From positions 1 through 49,059 of the forward strand of contig CAMBDL010000011.1 of assembly GCA_945865365.1 (NCBI GenBank): a stretch of 49,059 nt of DNA, written 5' to 3'. Below, one piece after another: positions 1 to 7,731 of this stretch. Position 1 is the stretch's first letter. Each line of letters starts with the position of its first letter. The stretch is from Streptomyces griseus. GTDB taxonomy: Bacteria > Actinomycetota > Actinomycetes > Nanopelagicales > Nanopelagicaceae. The translations under genes and the position numbers were made by a program. Below the pieces are notes generated by a model, which saw only the letters and a list, made by a program, of their open reading frames with translations, ran no database searches and was not told the DNA's origin.

Positions 1-59
1 CGGCCCTTGCGGAAACCACTACCGAGGACCATTGATCCTGTCGGTGGGTAGATATTTAT
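1..59 (-). other. rpsO 3' flank with weak hairpin, window edge
   Basis: These are the bases downstream of rpsO, up to the window edge. Read on the minus strand, the arms ACCGA and TCGGT, with an inner GGA/TCC pairing, can form an imperfect hairpin. No run of T follows it, so it is not a standard Rho-independent terminator. An ATG at 32-30 preceded by AGGA could open a reading frame running off the edge, but the ten visible codons do not resemble the start of pnp, the usual neighbour of rpsO. The stretch could be an rpsO-pnp processing region; this is a guess from position. Confidence 0.2.
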
Positions 60-329
60 TTAGCGGCGAATACCGAGCTTTTCGATAATCGCACGGTAGC
101 GATTGATATCTGTCTTAGCGAGATACTGAAGAGTTCGTCGACGACGTCCAACTAGTAACAAAAGGCCACGACGGTTGTGGTGGTCATGTGGGTTGGTCTT
201 TAAGTGTGTAGTGATCTCTTCAATGCGCTTGGATAGCAAAGCGACCTGTGTCTCAGGACTTCCCGTATCAGTAGGAGTCGATCCGTACTCTGCGACGATT
301 GCCTTTGTTGCCTCTGGTGATAGTGCCAT
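60..329 (-). CDS. rpsO: 30S ribosomal protein S15
   Basis: The 89-residue product has the normal length and sequence of bacterial S15, a primary binder of 16S rRNA in the platform of the small subunit. The conserved segments are visible: the N-terminal [10 protein letters not shown], the [17 protein letters not shown] core and the C-terminal [14 protein letters not shown]. The ATG at 329 has an AGGAG nine bases upstream. The gene lies downstream of ribF, the usual actinobacterial order, and is separated from it by about 117 bases that hold a possible leader hairpin. The identification is secure. Confidence 0.98.
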   Translation of the reverse strand: MALSPEATKAIVAEYGSTPTDTGSPETQVALLSKRIEEITTHLKTNPHDHHNRRGLLLLVGRRRRTLQYLAKTDINRYRAIIEKLGIRR

Positions 330-446
330 TTCGTAGTGCTCCTATTTATCTGATGATCACGGGGTTTTCCGGTGTACCTCACGGAAAATCGCTTTCTCGT
401 TGGATGCATAGGCTACCAGCGGGCCTGTGGATACGTGAAATCGGCT
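330..446 (-). promoter_or_regulatory. rpsO leader with hairpin
   Basis: This gap between ribF and rpsO ends in a clear AGGAG before the rpsO ATG. On the minus strand TTTTCCG (388-382) and CGGAAAA (371-365) form a perfect 7-bp stem about 35 bases before the start codon. The T-rich arm is on the 5' side, so this is not a terminator. In other bacteria S15 represses its own mRNA through leader structures of varied design, so an autoregulatory role is possible. No convincing -35/-10 pair was found here; the gene may be read through from ribF. Confidence 0.35.
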
Positions 447-1319
447 TTAAAGCTCGGTCAATTCGCGGGCTTTAGCGCAGTCTTTGGCCATCTGCACTAG
501 CAAGGGCTCTAGGCCATCAAATGCCAAGGTATCGCGAAGTCTCCAACCAAACTCAATCGTTGCCCGTTTGGAGTACAGATCTAAGTCAGTCTGATCGAGT
601 GCATAGGCCTCGACTTGGCGGCCACGAACTCCAGCAAATGTTGGATTTGCACCTATCGAAATCGCCGCTGGCCAACGATCAATACCAACCGTTAACCATC
701 CGGCATACACGCCATCAGATGGAATGCTCTGATTATCTAAATCACCAAGATTTGCAGTGGGATAACCAATTTCGCGCCCGCGCTTTTCACCGTGTACAAC
801 GATGCCATCTAAGCGATGTGGCCTTGTCAATAGTTCACGTGCTTTTTCAACATCGCCAGTAGCAATGAGCTTTCTAATCCGAGTTGATGAAACAACCTCT
901 GCATCATTAGGTGTTAAATCAAGTGCAATTGTTTCAAACTCCTTGTGAACTGCAAGGGTTGTGACATTACCCGCGGCCTTGTGACCATATGTAAAGTTTT
1001 TACCAACAACTACCTTTGTCGCTCCTAACTGCTCAATCAAAATCTTGTTGACGAAATCCTCTGGACTCATTGTGGCAAACTCTGAGGTAAATTTAATGAC
1101 AGCTACTTGGTCGGCATTATGAATCTTTAAGAGTTCAATTCGATCTGTTAAAATTGTAAGAAGCGTCGGTGTGCGATCTGGAGCAACGATAGATGCCGGA
1201 TGGGGGTCAAAAGTAAGCGCAATAACTTTTTCATCTCCAGCAAGAGCTTTGGCTCGGGTAAGAATATCTTGATGCCCCTTGTGAACACCATCAAAGACTC
1301 CGATTACAACGACGCTCAT
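447..1319 (-). CDS. ribF: Bifunctional riboflavin kinase / FAD synthetase
   Basis: RibF phosphorylates riboflavin to FMN and then adenylylates FMN to FAD in the cytoplasm. The N-terminal nucleotidyltransferase half shows the GVFDGVHKGH motif near the start and a VVGKNFTYGHKAAGN segment. The C-terminal kinase half shows GREIGYPTANL and then SDGVYAGWL. The length (about 290 residues) is slightly short because the N-terminus begins almost directly at the first beta strand. I chose the ATG at 1319; a GTG at 1334, two codons after the truB stop, is an alternative that adds five residues. It follows truB closely and is probably cotranscribed with it. Confidence 0.95.
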   Translation of the reverse strand: MSVVVIGVFDGVHKGHQDILTRAKALAGDEKVIALTFDPHPASIVAPDRTPTLLTILTDRIELLKIHNADQVAVIKFTSEFATMSPEDFVNKILIEQLGATKVVVGKNFTYGHKAAGNVTTLAVHKEFETIALDLTPNDAEVVSSTRIRKLIATGDVEKARELLTRPHRLDGIVVHGEKRGREIGYPTANLGDLDNQSIPSDGVYAGWLTVGIDRWPAAISIGANPTFAGVRGRQVEAYALDQTDLDLYSKRATIEFGWRLRDTLAFDGLEPLLVQMAKDCAKARELTEL

Positions 1320-1337
1320 ATGCTCATTATTCACTAC

Positions 1338-2213
1338 TTAGTTAGCCGCGGCGAACACAGCAATGGGCTTAGCAGAGCCATCTTTATTGGCAAGTAGGGC
1401 TATTAATTGATTGTCAGCGCTTATCCCTGCGAAAATTTCATCAGAATTATTGGCAGATAATGCTCGCCCAAACGAGAGCTCACTACGCTCATCCAAAGCT
1501 AACTCACGGACTTTAAATGTTGCTCGGGCGACATCGGCTAAAGCTAAGGTAGAAAACTCCCCATTTTTTAACTGCGCCAAAGAAACTGCGCGATCTAAAG
1601 CAAATCCGGCGACGCGACTGCGTCGTAGTGAGTTTAAGTGTCCACCTGTGCCAAGGGCTGTACCACAATCACGGGCTATCGCTCTAATAAAAGTTCCGGC
1701 AGAACAGGTAACTTCGATATCGACTTGGATTGTTTTATCTAATCTGCGGATCTGCAGAATATCTAGCTGACTAATTGTGACCTGCCTGGCTGCAAGCTCT
1801 ACAACTTCTCCAGCGCGCACACGATCATATGCACGCTCTCCGGCGACTTTAACGGCTGAGACTGAACTTGGGCGCTGCATGACTACACCACGCATCTTCG
1901 ACATCTCAATTTCAATATTAGAGTCACTGATTGCAGAAACGTCACCAGTGGAGATAACGTCACCTTCAGCATCATCGGTAACCGTAGCTGCACCTAAGAC
2001 AACGGTTGCTTGGTATGTCTTATCGCCATCGGTGATGTACTGCAGCAAACGTGTTCCGTTGTTAAAACCAAGAACTAAAATTCCAGTCGCCATAGGATCG
2101 AGCGTCCCAGCATGACCGACTTTGCGTGTGCCTAATGCACGTCTGGCAATTGCTACAACATCATGGCTAGTCATTCCTGGCTCTTTATCAACAACCAGAA
2201 ATCCGTGCTCGAT
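1338..2213 (-). CDS. truB: tRNA pseudouridine-55 synthase, apparent ATC start
   Basis: TruB converts U55 of the tRNA T-loop to pseudouridine. The catalytic aspartate sits in AGTLDPMATG. The first ATG in frame (2174) falls inside the conserved motif GFLVVDKEPGMTSHD, so starting there would delete the first strand and half of that motif. Upstream to the in-frame stop at 2246-2244 there is no ATG, GTG or TTG. An ATC at 2213-2211 lies five bases after a GGAG (2222-2219) that overlaps the end of rbfA, giving a 291-residue protein beginning EHGFLVVDKEPG. I therefore propose ATC initiation, coupled to rbfA termination. A sequencing error in an upstream start is the alternative. Function is secure; the start is inferred. 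Confidence 0.85.
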   Translation of the reverse strand: MEHGFLVVDKEPGMTSHDVVAIARRALGTRKVGHAGTLDPMATGILVLGFNNGTRLLQYITDGDKTYQATVVLGAATVTDDAEGDVISTGDVSAISDSNIEIEMSKMRGVVMQRPSSVSAVKVAGERAYDRVRAGEVVELAARQVTISQLDILQIRRLDKTIQVDIEVTCSAGTFIRAIARDCGTALGTGGHLNSLRRSRVAGFALDRAVSLAQLKNGEFSTLALADVARATFKVRELALDERSELSFGRALSANNSDEIFAGISADNQLIALLANKDGSAKPIAVFAAAN

Positions 2214-2215
2214 GA

Positions 2216-2650
2216 TTACTCCGACTCGATTATGCGTGGGGCTTTATAAGGATCTTCTCCCCCTGCATAGGTTGCATTCTTACGGAGTGCAGCTACTTGA
2301 GCATCTTGTTCATGCACTTTTTCTAGCAGTGAATCGAGGGCTTTGGCACTCTCTGGTAGACCATCTTCAAAAAATGCCAACGAGGGAGTAATTCGAAGAC
2401 CAAGTTCACGACCCAGCGCCGAACGAATTGCACCTTTTGCGCTGTCTAGGGCCGCTGCCGTTGATGCGCGTTGTTCTAAATCGCCCAACACAGTGTAGAA
2501 AATTGAGGCTTGTTGTAAATCTCCAGTAACGCGGGCATCAGTGATAGTGACAAAACCAAGACGCGGATCTTTAATCTTTGTCTCAAGCAGTTGTGCCACC
2601 ACCACTTTAATGCGGTCGGCTACTTTTAATGTGCGATGTGATGGGCTCAT
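2216..2650 (-). CDS. rbfA: 30S ribosome-binding factor A
   Basis: RbfA binds immature 30S subunits and helps process the 5' end of 16S rRNA. The 144-residue product shows the family pattern: RTLKVADRIKVVVAQLLE at the N-terminus, DPRLGFVTITDARVTGDL in the middle and the LRITPSLAFFEDG segment typical of the KH-like fold. It lies two bases downstream of infB, as in most bacteria. Its last codons contain the GGAG that probably serves the truB start, so the two genes look translationally coupled. Confidence 0.96.
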   Translation of the reverse strand: MSPSHRTLKVADRIKVVVAQLLETKIKDPRLGFVTITDARVTGDLQQASIFYTVLGDLEQRASTAAALDSAKGAIRSALGRELGLRITPSLAFFEDGLPESAKALDSLLEKVHEQDAQVAALRKNATYAGGEDPYKAPRIIESE

Positions 2651-2652
2651 TT

Positions 2653-5313
2653 TTATACTCGCTTTTTCTCGCGCATCTCAAATACCTGAATTGTGTCGCC
2701 GACGGCGATCTCCTTCATGTTGCCAACGCCAATTCCACACTCGAAGCCCTCTTTCACCTCAGTTGCGTCGTCTTTGAAGCGTTTGAGTGAATCGATAGTG
2801 AGGTTATCGACCAGAATCTGATCGCCACGCATGATGCGCGCCTTTGCATTTCGACGGATGATTCCATCTTTGACAATAGATCCTGCGATATTTCCAGCCT
2901 TAGAAGATTTGAAGATCTCGCGAACTTCAGCGTTACCAACAACAAACTCTTCGTAGATTGGTTTGAGTAAGCCCTTGAGCGATAGCTCAATCTCATCAAT
3001 TGCTTGATAAATGACTGAGTAGAAACGAACTTCTACACCTTCTTGATCGGCAAAGATTGCAGTTTGTGGCTCAGGCTTAACGTTAAAGCCAATCACTACT
3101 GCAGTTGATGCCGAGGCCAACGTGATATCGCTCTTGGTAATTGCGCCAACACCACGGTGAATAACACGGAGATCAACTTCTGCGCCAACATCGAGCTGAA
3201 TCAACGCTTCTTCCAGTGCTTCTACCGAACCACTAACGTCGCCCTTAAGAATTAAGTTCAAGGTAGAAATCTTGGACTGCTCCATGAAGTCCTCCAATGA
3301 AACCTTCTTGCGCGCCTTAGCCAATTGAGCATTACGTTCAGCGGCCTGACGCTTTTCAGCGATCTGTCGCGCAGTTCGATCCTCATCGGCAACTAAGAAT
3401 GTATCTCCAGCACTTGGTACAGATGTGAATCCAAGTACCTGAACTGGACGAGATGGACCAGCGGTTTCAACGTTGTCACCGTTTTCATCCAACATCGCAC
3501 GAACGCGACCAAAAGAGCCACCTGCAACTATCGCATCACCGATCTTTAACGTTCCGCGCTGAACGAGAACTGTTGTTACAGGTCCACGTCCACGATCAAG
3601 GTGGGCTTCAATTGCAACACCGCGAGCGCTGTCATCGGCTACTGCGCGAAGATCAATTGCAGCATCTGCAGTAAGCAGAATTGATTCAATAAGATCGTCA
3701 ACACCTTGACCAGATTTTGCAGAGACATTTACGAAGATAGTCTCTCCGCCGTACTCTTCGGCGATTAAGTTGTACTCAGTTAACTGTTGACGAACCTTGT
3801 CGGCATTTGCGCCTTCTTTATCCATCTTATTAACGGCTACAACGATTGGAACATCGGCGGCTTGAGCATGGTTTAACGCCTCGATTGTCTGAGGCATGAT
3901 TCCATCATCTGCTGCAACAACTAGTACAGCAATATCAGTTACCTTGGCTCCGCGAGCACGCATGGCGGTAAAGGCCTCGTGACCTGGAGTATCGATAAAT
4001 GTAATTGCGCGGTTTATACCGTTGTGATCATGGTGAATTTGATAAGCACCAATATGCTGAGTAATTCCACCAGCCTCAGATTTCATTACCTCGCTCTTGC
4101 GAATTGCATCTAGCAGCGAAGTCTTACCGTGGTCGACGTGACCCATAACAGTAACAACTGGTGGTCGCGCAACAAGTAATTCAGGGTCAAGAGCTGCAAG
4201 TTCATCGGCTAAGTCAATATCAAAGCCTTGTAGAAGTTCGCGATCCTCATCTTCAGGGCTAACGATTTGAATCTCATACCCAAGTTGGACTCCGAGAATT
4301 TCAAATGTATCCGCGTCCACTGATTGCGTAGCTGTAACCATTTCACCTAAGTGGAACAGAGCTGCAACTAGCGCTGCTGGATCTGCACCAATCTTGTCGG
4401 CGAAGTCAGCTAAGGATGAACCCCGACGCATACGAATAGGCGTCTTTCCATCACCGTGCGGAACAACTGCGCCACCCAGTTGTGGTGCCTGCATATTGTC
4501 GAACTCATCGCGAAGTGCTTTACGCGACTTTGCTTTACGACCTGACTTCTTACTTGCATTCTTTCCAAATGCTCCGCCTGCTCCTCCGCGTTGAGGAGGG
4601 CGTCCACCACCTGGACGAGTAGGTGCACCACCCGGTGCAACTGGCGCACTGCTCTTATATGGTGAATTGGGTGTTGGTGCACCGCCGGTACGCGGTGGGA
4701 AACCGGCACCTGCTGGTGGACGAGATCCTGCTGGACGTGCAGCAAATCCTGGTCGCACTGAGCCCGGACGTGGACCGCTCATTCCAGGACGAGGCGCACC
4801 TGTCGGACGTTGAGGTGGGCGTGGAACTACACCGCCAGTTGAAAATGGATTGTTTCCAGGACGAGGTGGGCGTGGAACTACACCACCAGTTGAAAATGGA
4901 TTATTTCCAGGACGAGGTGCAGACTTTGGCGCATCTACCGTTGGTGCATCTTCATGTGCACGCACAGCTTCGGCCTTGTGGTGTAACTCTGCTTTGTGGG
5001 CTTCTGCGCGAATCTGCTCAGCTTTAATCGCTTCAATATCGACGCCAAGTTCGGCAGCGAGTGAAGCGGCCTGTTCAGCACTCACTTCTGGCTTTGCGGC
5101 AGCGGCTTTCTTAGCAGCGGCTTTCTTGACCGGCTTCTTTTCTTCAGCTGGTTTTGCATCGGGATACATTTCGATGAGCTTGCGCACAACTGGCGCTTCT
5201 ACTGTCGATGATGCCGATTTTACAAACTCACCCATATCTTGGAGCTTTGCAAGAACTTCCTTGCTCTCCATACCGAGCTGTTTTGCTAACTCGTGTACGC
5301 GGACCTTTGACAC
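2653..5313 (-). CDS. infB: Translation initiation factor IF-2
   Basis: IF-2 is the GTPase that places initiator tRNA on the 30S subunit. The protein starts with the IF2N module ([21 protein letters not shown]), followed by a long Ala/Lys/Pro/Gly-rich linker. The G domain begins near residue 390: GHVDHGKTS (G1), DTPGHEAF (G3), NKMDK (G4) and SAKSGQG (G5). Domains II to IV complete the protein. I chose the GTG at 5313 because AGGGGA lies at good spacing before it; a TTG at 5337 would add eight unconserved residues. The linker holds a 17-residue tandem duplication (separate entry). Length is about 886 residues, normal for Actinobacteria. Confidence 0.97.
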   Translation of the reverse strand: MSKVRVHELAKQLGMESKEVLAKLQDMGEFVKSASSTVEAPVVRKLIEMYPDAKPAEEKKPVKKAAAKKAAAAKPEVSAEQAASLAAELGVDIEAIKAEQIRAEAHKAELHHKAEAVRAHEDAPTVDAPKSAPRPGNNPFSTGGVVPRPPRPGNNPFSTGGVVPRPPQRPTGAPRPGMSGPRPGSVRPGFAARPAGSRPPAGAGFPPRTGGAPTPNSPYKSSAPVAPGGAPTRPGGGRPPQRGGAGGAFGKNASKKSGRKAKSRKALRDEFDNMQAPQLGGAVVPHGDGKTPIRMRRGSSLADFADKIGADPAALVAALFHLGEMVTATQSVDADTFEILGVQLGYEIQIVSPEDEDRELLQGFDIDLADELAALDPELLVARPPVVTVMGHVDHGKTSLLDAIRKSEVMKSEAGGITQHIGAYQIHHDHNGINRAITFIDTPGHEAFTAMRARGAKVTDIAVLVVAADDGIMPQTIEALNHAQAADVPIVVAVNKMDKEGANADKVRQQLTEYNLIAEEYGGETIFVNVSAKSGQGVDDLIESILLTADAAIDLRAVADDSARGVAIEAHLDRGRGPVTTVLVQRGTLKIGDAIVAGGSFGRVRAMLDENGDNVETAGPSRPVQVLGFTSVPSAGDTFLVADEDRTARQIAEKRQAAERNAQLAKARKKVSLEDFMEQSKISTLNLILKGDVSGSVEALEEALIQLDVGAEVDLRVIHRGVGAITKSDITLASASTAVVIGFNVKPEPQTAIFADQEGVEVRFYSVIYQAIDEIELSLKGLLKPIYEEFVVGNAEVREIFKSSKAGNIAGSIVKDGIIRRNAKARIMRGDQILVDNLTIDSLKRFKDDATEVKEGFECGIGVGNMKEIAVGDTIQVFEMREKKRV
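4812..4913 (-). repeat. 51-bp tandem duplication in the infB linker
   Basis: Two nearly identical 51-base copies (4812-4862 and 4863-4913) encode two copies of [17 protein letters not shown]. They differ by only a few bases. The length is an exact multiple of three, so the reading frame continues. The repeat falls in the disordered, length-variable linker ahead of the GTPase core, where gain and loss of units is normally tolerated. Confidence 0.9.
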
Positions 5314-5462
5314 ATTTTCCCCTGTCTTGGCCCGCAATGTTTTTCACATGCAAGCCCTAGTTGTACGACCTCATAGTTCTAGCGAGCTCATGTGAGTTTC
5401 ATATCTTTCATATCCATTTCGTTAAAAGTGCAGGGGGTCATCGTATCCAATGAAGTGCCAGT
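5314..5462 (-). other. nusA-infB gap lacking ylxR
   Basis: About 149 bases separate nusA from infB. In many Actinobacteria a short RNA-binding protein gene (ylxR, DUF448) occupies this place. I find no open frame here with its features and no strong terminator. The stretch ends in the AGGGGA ribosome-binding site for infB. It may be the decayed remains of ylxR or simply an infB leader; the sequence does not decide. Confidence 0.4.
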
Positions 5463-6434
5463 TCACATAATGGGGTTATCAGGGTGAATGTCGATGCGCC
5501 AGCCAGTTAAGCGCGCGGCTAAGCGTGCATTTTGTCCATCTTTGCCAATGGCCAAGGAGAGTTGATAGTCAGGAACAATTACTTTGGCTGAGCGGGAAGT
5601 CAGATCAACGATTTCTACCGATGAAACCTTAGCTGGGGCTAGAGCGTGTGCAATAAAGGTCGCTGGATTTTCAGACCAGTCGACGATGTCGATCTTCTCT
5701 CCATGAAGCTCATCCATCACTGCCCGCGCACGTGAGCCCATAGGTCCGATAAGTGAGCCCTTAGGACTTACACCCGCACGGTGAGATTTAACGGCAACTT
5801 TACTTCGATGACCAGCTTCACGTGCAACCGCCATAATTTCAACGATTCGATCATTTATCTCTGGAACCTCGAATGCAAATAGCTGCTTTACAAGTGCTGG
5901 ATGGCTGCGAGACAACATAATTTCAGGACCTTTGAGCCCTTGCTTTACCTCAACAACGAAACACTTAATGCGATCACCGTGGTTGTACACCTCACCTGGT
6001 ACTTGCTCTTGCGGAGGAATGCGCCCCTCGGTGCGACCTAAGTTAACGTTGATCATTTTTGGGTCGCGCCCTTGCTGAACTACACCAGAGATAACATCTC
6101 CAACGTTGCCAGTGAACTCTCCAACGATCGAAGCATCATTTGTTTCGCGCATCTTTAACTTAATGATTTGGCGAGCAGTTGATGTAGCAACTCGTGAGAA
6201 GCCATCGGGCATATCGGCTTCATCACCGATTTTTTCACCTATCTCGTTGAACTGCGGAATCAATATCTGAATCTCACCACTCTCGCGATCTAGATGTGCT
6301 CGGGCATGACGCTTAGCTTCATCGGTCTGGTTATATGCCGTTAGAACGCCAATTTCAATGGCTTGAATTAGCTGCTCCAATGGAATTCCTTTTTCATTGG
6401 TTAGCTCAACCAGCGCGCTCATCTCTACATGCAT
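5463..6434 (-). CDS. nusA: Transcription termination/antitermination protein NusA
   Basis: NusA binds RNA polymerase and nascent RNA and modulates pausing and termination. The 323-residue protein has the N-terminal polymerase-binding domain (ALVELTNEKGIPLEQL), an S1 domain at roughly 105-175 (GEFTGNVGDVISGVV) and two KH domains, including GVSPKGSLIGPMGSRARAV and LSLAIGKDGQNARLAARLTGW. There is no C-terminal acidic-repeat extension, as in other Actinobacteria. The ATG directly follows the rimP stop codon (TAA-ATG), so the genes are coupled. A second ATG four codons in is possible but removes residues conserved in actinobacterial NusA. Confidence 0.97.
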   Translation of the reverse strand: MHVEMSALVELTNEKGIPLEQLIQAIEIGVLTAYNQTDEAKRHARAHLDRESGEIQILIPQFNEIGEKIGDEADMPDGFSRVATSTARQIIKLKMRETNDASIVGEFTGNVGDVISGVVQQGRDPKMINVNLGRTEGRIPPQEQVPGEVYNHGDRIKCFVVEVKQGLKGPEIMLSRSHPALVKQLFAFEVPEINDRIVEIMAVAREAGHRSKVAVKSHRAGVSPKGSLIGPMGSRARAVMDELHGEKIDIVDWSENPATFIAHALAPAKVSSVEIVDLTSRSAKVIVPDYQLSLAIGKDGQNARLAARLTGWRIDIHPDNPIM

Positions 6435-6905
6435 TTACTCTTCATCCTTACGGTTGAATTCAACCTCAGCATGTGCGCGTTTAATCTCAGCTAAAACTAT
6501 TACGTGCGTCTTCATTCGACCTTTGATATTTTCGATAAACGTTGCATCTTCATCACCTAGCTCAGTTAAACGAGCCGTGAGAGTACTACCGTCATTAAAT
6601 GTAGAGGTGATAATTCGAGTTAGGTTCTTCTCCCAGTGGCGGCGCTTTGTAATTGGCCGATCAACACCTGGCGAGGTGACCTCAAGGGTAAATGCACCCT
6701 CTATTAAGGTAGTTTCATCGAGTAGTTCAGAGATTAATCGTGAAACTACGGTGACTTCATCTAAATTTAGAGGTTTAAGGCCATCAACTACACAGGTGAT
6801 AATGCGATGGTTACCTGGATTTGTTGGGATTACTTCCTCAAGAAAAAACCCTGCGCCTTCAACGGCTGGTGTAAGAAGCTCTGTCAGTGAATCTTTTAAG
6901 CTCAT
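6435..6905 (-). CDS. rimP: Ribosome maturation factor RimP
   Basis: RimP acts in 30S assembly around protein S12. The 156-residue product shows the family core: GFFLEEVIPTNPGNHRIITCVVD in the first domain, then LEVTSPGVDRPITKRRHWEKN, the best-conserved stretch, and a C-terminal SH3-like domain. It is first of the rimP-nusA-infB-rbfA-truB-ribF run, and a likely -10 box lies upstream (6944-6939). Confidence 0.96.
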   Translation of the reverse strand: MSLKDSLTELLTPAVEGAGFFLEEVIPTNPGNHRIITCVVDGLKPLNLDEVTVVSRLISELLDETTLIEGAFTLEVTSPGVDRPITKRRHWEKNLTRIITSTFNDGSTLTARLTELGDEDATFIENIKGRMKTHVIVLAEIKRAHAEVEFNRKDEE

Positions 6906-6938
6906 GTGTCGCTACTTTCTTATTAAGTTGTAGTCAGA

Positions 6939-6944
6939 ATTGTA
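6939..6944 (-). promoter_or_regulatory. Candidate -10 box for the rimP-nusA-infB operon
   Basis: TACAAT matches the -10 consensus at five of six bases and lies 33 bases before the rimP ATG, just at the end of the upstream permease gene. A TTGGGG 18 bases further upstream is a weak -35 match. The position fits an operon promoter, but the call is by eye. Confidence 0.35.
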
Positions 6945-6945
6945 A

Positions 6946-7728
6946 CTAAAAACTTTGAAAAACCCCAATTGCCACTTTAATAATGAGCGCCATGGTGACG
7001 AGTAAAAATACCTTTCGCACCAGTGTTGATCCACCCTTAATTGCCATGCGAGAGCCAACAACTGCGCCACAAATATTGGCCACACCCAGTACTAAACCAA
7101 TCTGCCACAAAATTGCCCCGTCAAAGCCAAAGACTAGAAGTGCGCCAATATTAGTTGCCACATTGACAATCTTTGCAATCGCAGAGGCTGTGATAAATGC
7201 ATAACCTAGAGATGCCACAAGTACAAGCATTAAAAATGAACCTGTGCCAGGACCAAAGATTCCATCATAGAAACCAATACCAAGACCAGCCAAGATGCAG
7301 ATGTGAATCCGACGGTGTGAATGGTGTTTAAGAAGCTCGATTTTGCCTAAATCCGGTTTTAGCCATGTATATATCGCTACGCACACTAAGAGAATAAGAA
7401 CTACGGGACGCATGCTTGACGTAGGGATTCGCGAAGCCAGAGTTGCCCCAACTGCCGAACCAATAAATGCTGGAAGCGCCATCGCTAAAAGAATCGAAGC
7501 TTCAGGTTTAATCTGTCTGCGATAGAGTGCGGCCGAACTAATTGTTCCAAAGACTGAGGCTAATTTATTGGTTCCAAGAAGTGTTGCCGTCTCTGCCTTG
7601 GGTAAGCCAATAAGAAGTGCCGGTACCTGAATGAGTCCACCGCCACCTGCAATGGAGTCGACAAAGCCAGCAAAAAAAGCGGCTAAGAAGAGAAAGAGCG
7701 CTGTAGATACTCCTAAATCTAGAAACAC
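6946..7728 (-). CDS. TauE/SafE family membrane permease
   Basis: The 260-residue product is strongly hydrophobic, with about eight predicted membrane segments and the family's typical glycine-rich stretches: AAFFAGFVDSIAGGGGLIQVPALL near the N-terminus and GFYDGIFGPGTGSFL in the second half. These mark the TauE/SafE (former DUF81) family, whose members export sulfite, sulfoacetate and related anions. The substrate cannot be read from sequence, and no sulfur genes lie nearby. The GTG start follows the proS stop by three bases, with GAAG six bases upstream. It sits between proS and rimP, where other Actinobacteria hold varied genes. Confidence 0.85.
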   Translation of the reverse strand: MFLDLGVSTALFLFLAAFFAGFVDSIAGGGGLIQVPALLIGLPKAETATLLGTNKLASVFGTISSAALYRRQIKPEASILLAMALPAFIGSAVGATLASRIPTSSMRPVVLILLVCVAIYTWLKPDLGKIELLKHHSHRRIHICILAGLGIGFYDGIFGPGTGSFLMLVLVASLGYAFITASAIAKIVNVATNIGALLVFGFDGAILWQIGLVLGVANICGAVVGSRMAIKGGSTLVRKVFLLVTMALIIKVAIGVFQSF

Positions 7729-7731
7729 GGA

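Noticed and set aside
1-32. Start of pnp at the left edge
   Set aside because: The ten visible codons (MVLGSGFRKG) do not resemble the N-terminus of polynucleotide phosphorylase, and too little is visible to call a gene.
1411-2391. Plus-strand open frames opposite truB and rbfA
   Set aside because: The minus strand carries conserved truB and rbfA motifs over the same bases; the antisense frames show none and have no ribosome-binding sites that stand out.
4623-5395. Long plus-strand open frames opposite the infB linker
   Set aside because: They are antisense to a low-complexity, GC-rich coding part of infB, have repetitive composition and no recognisable domain.
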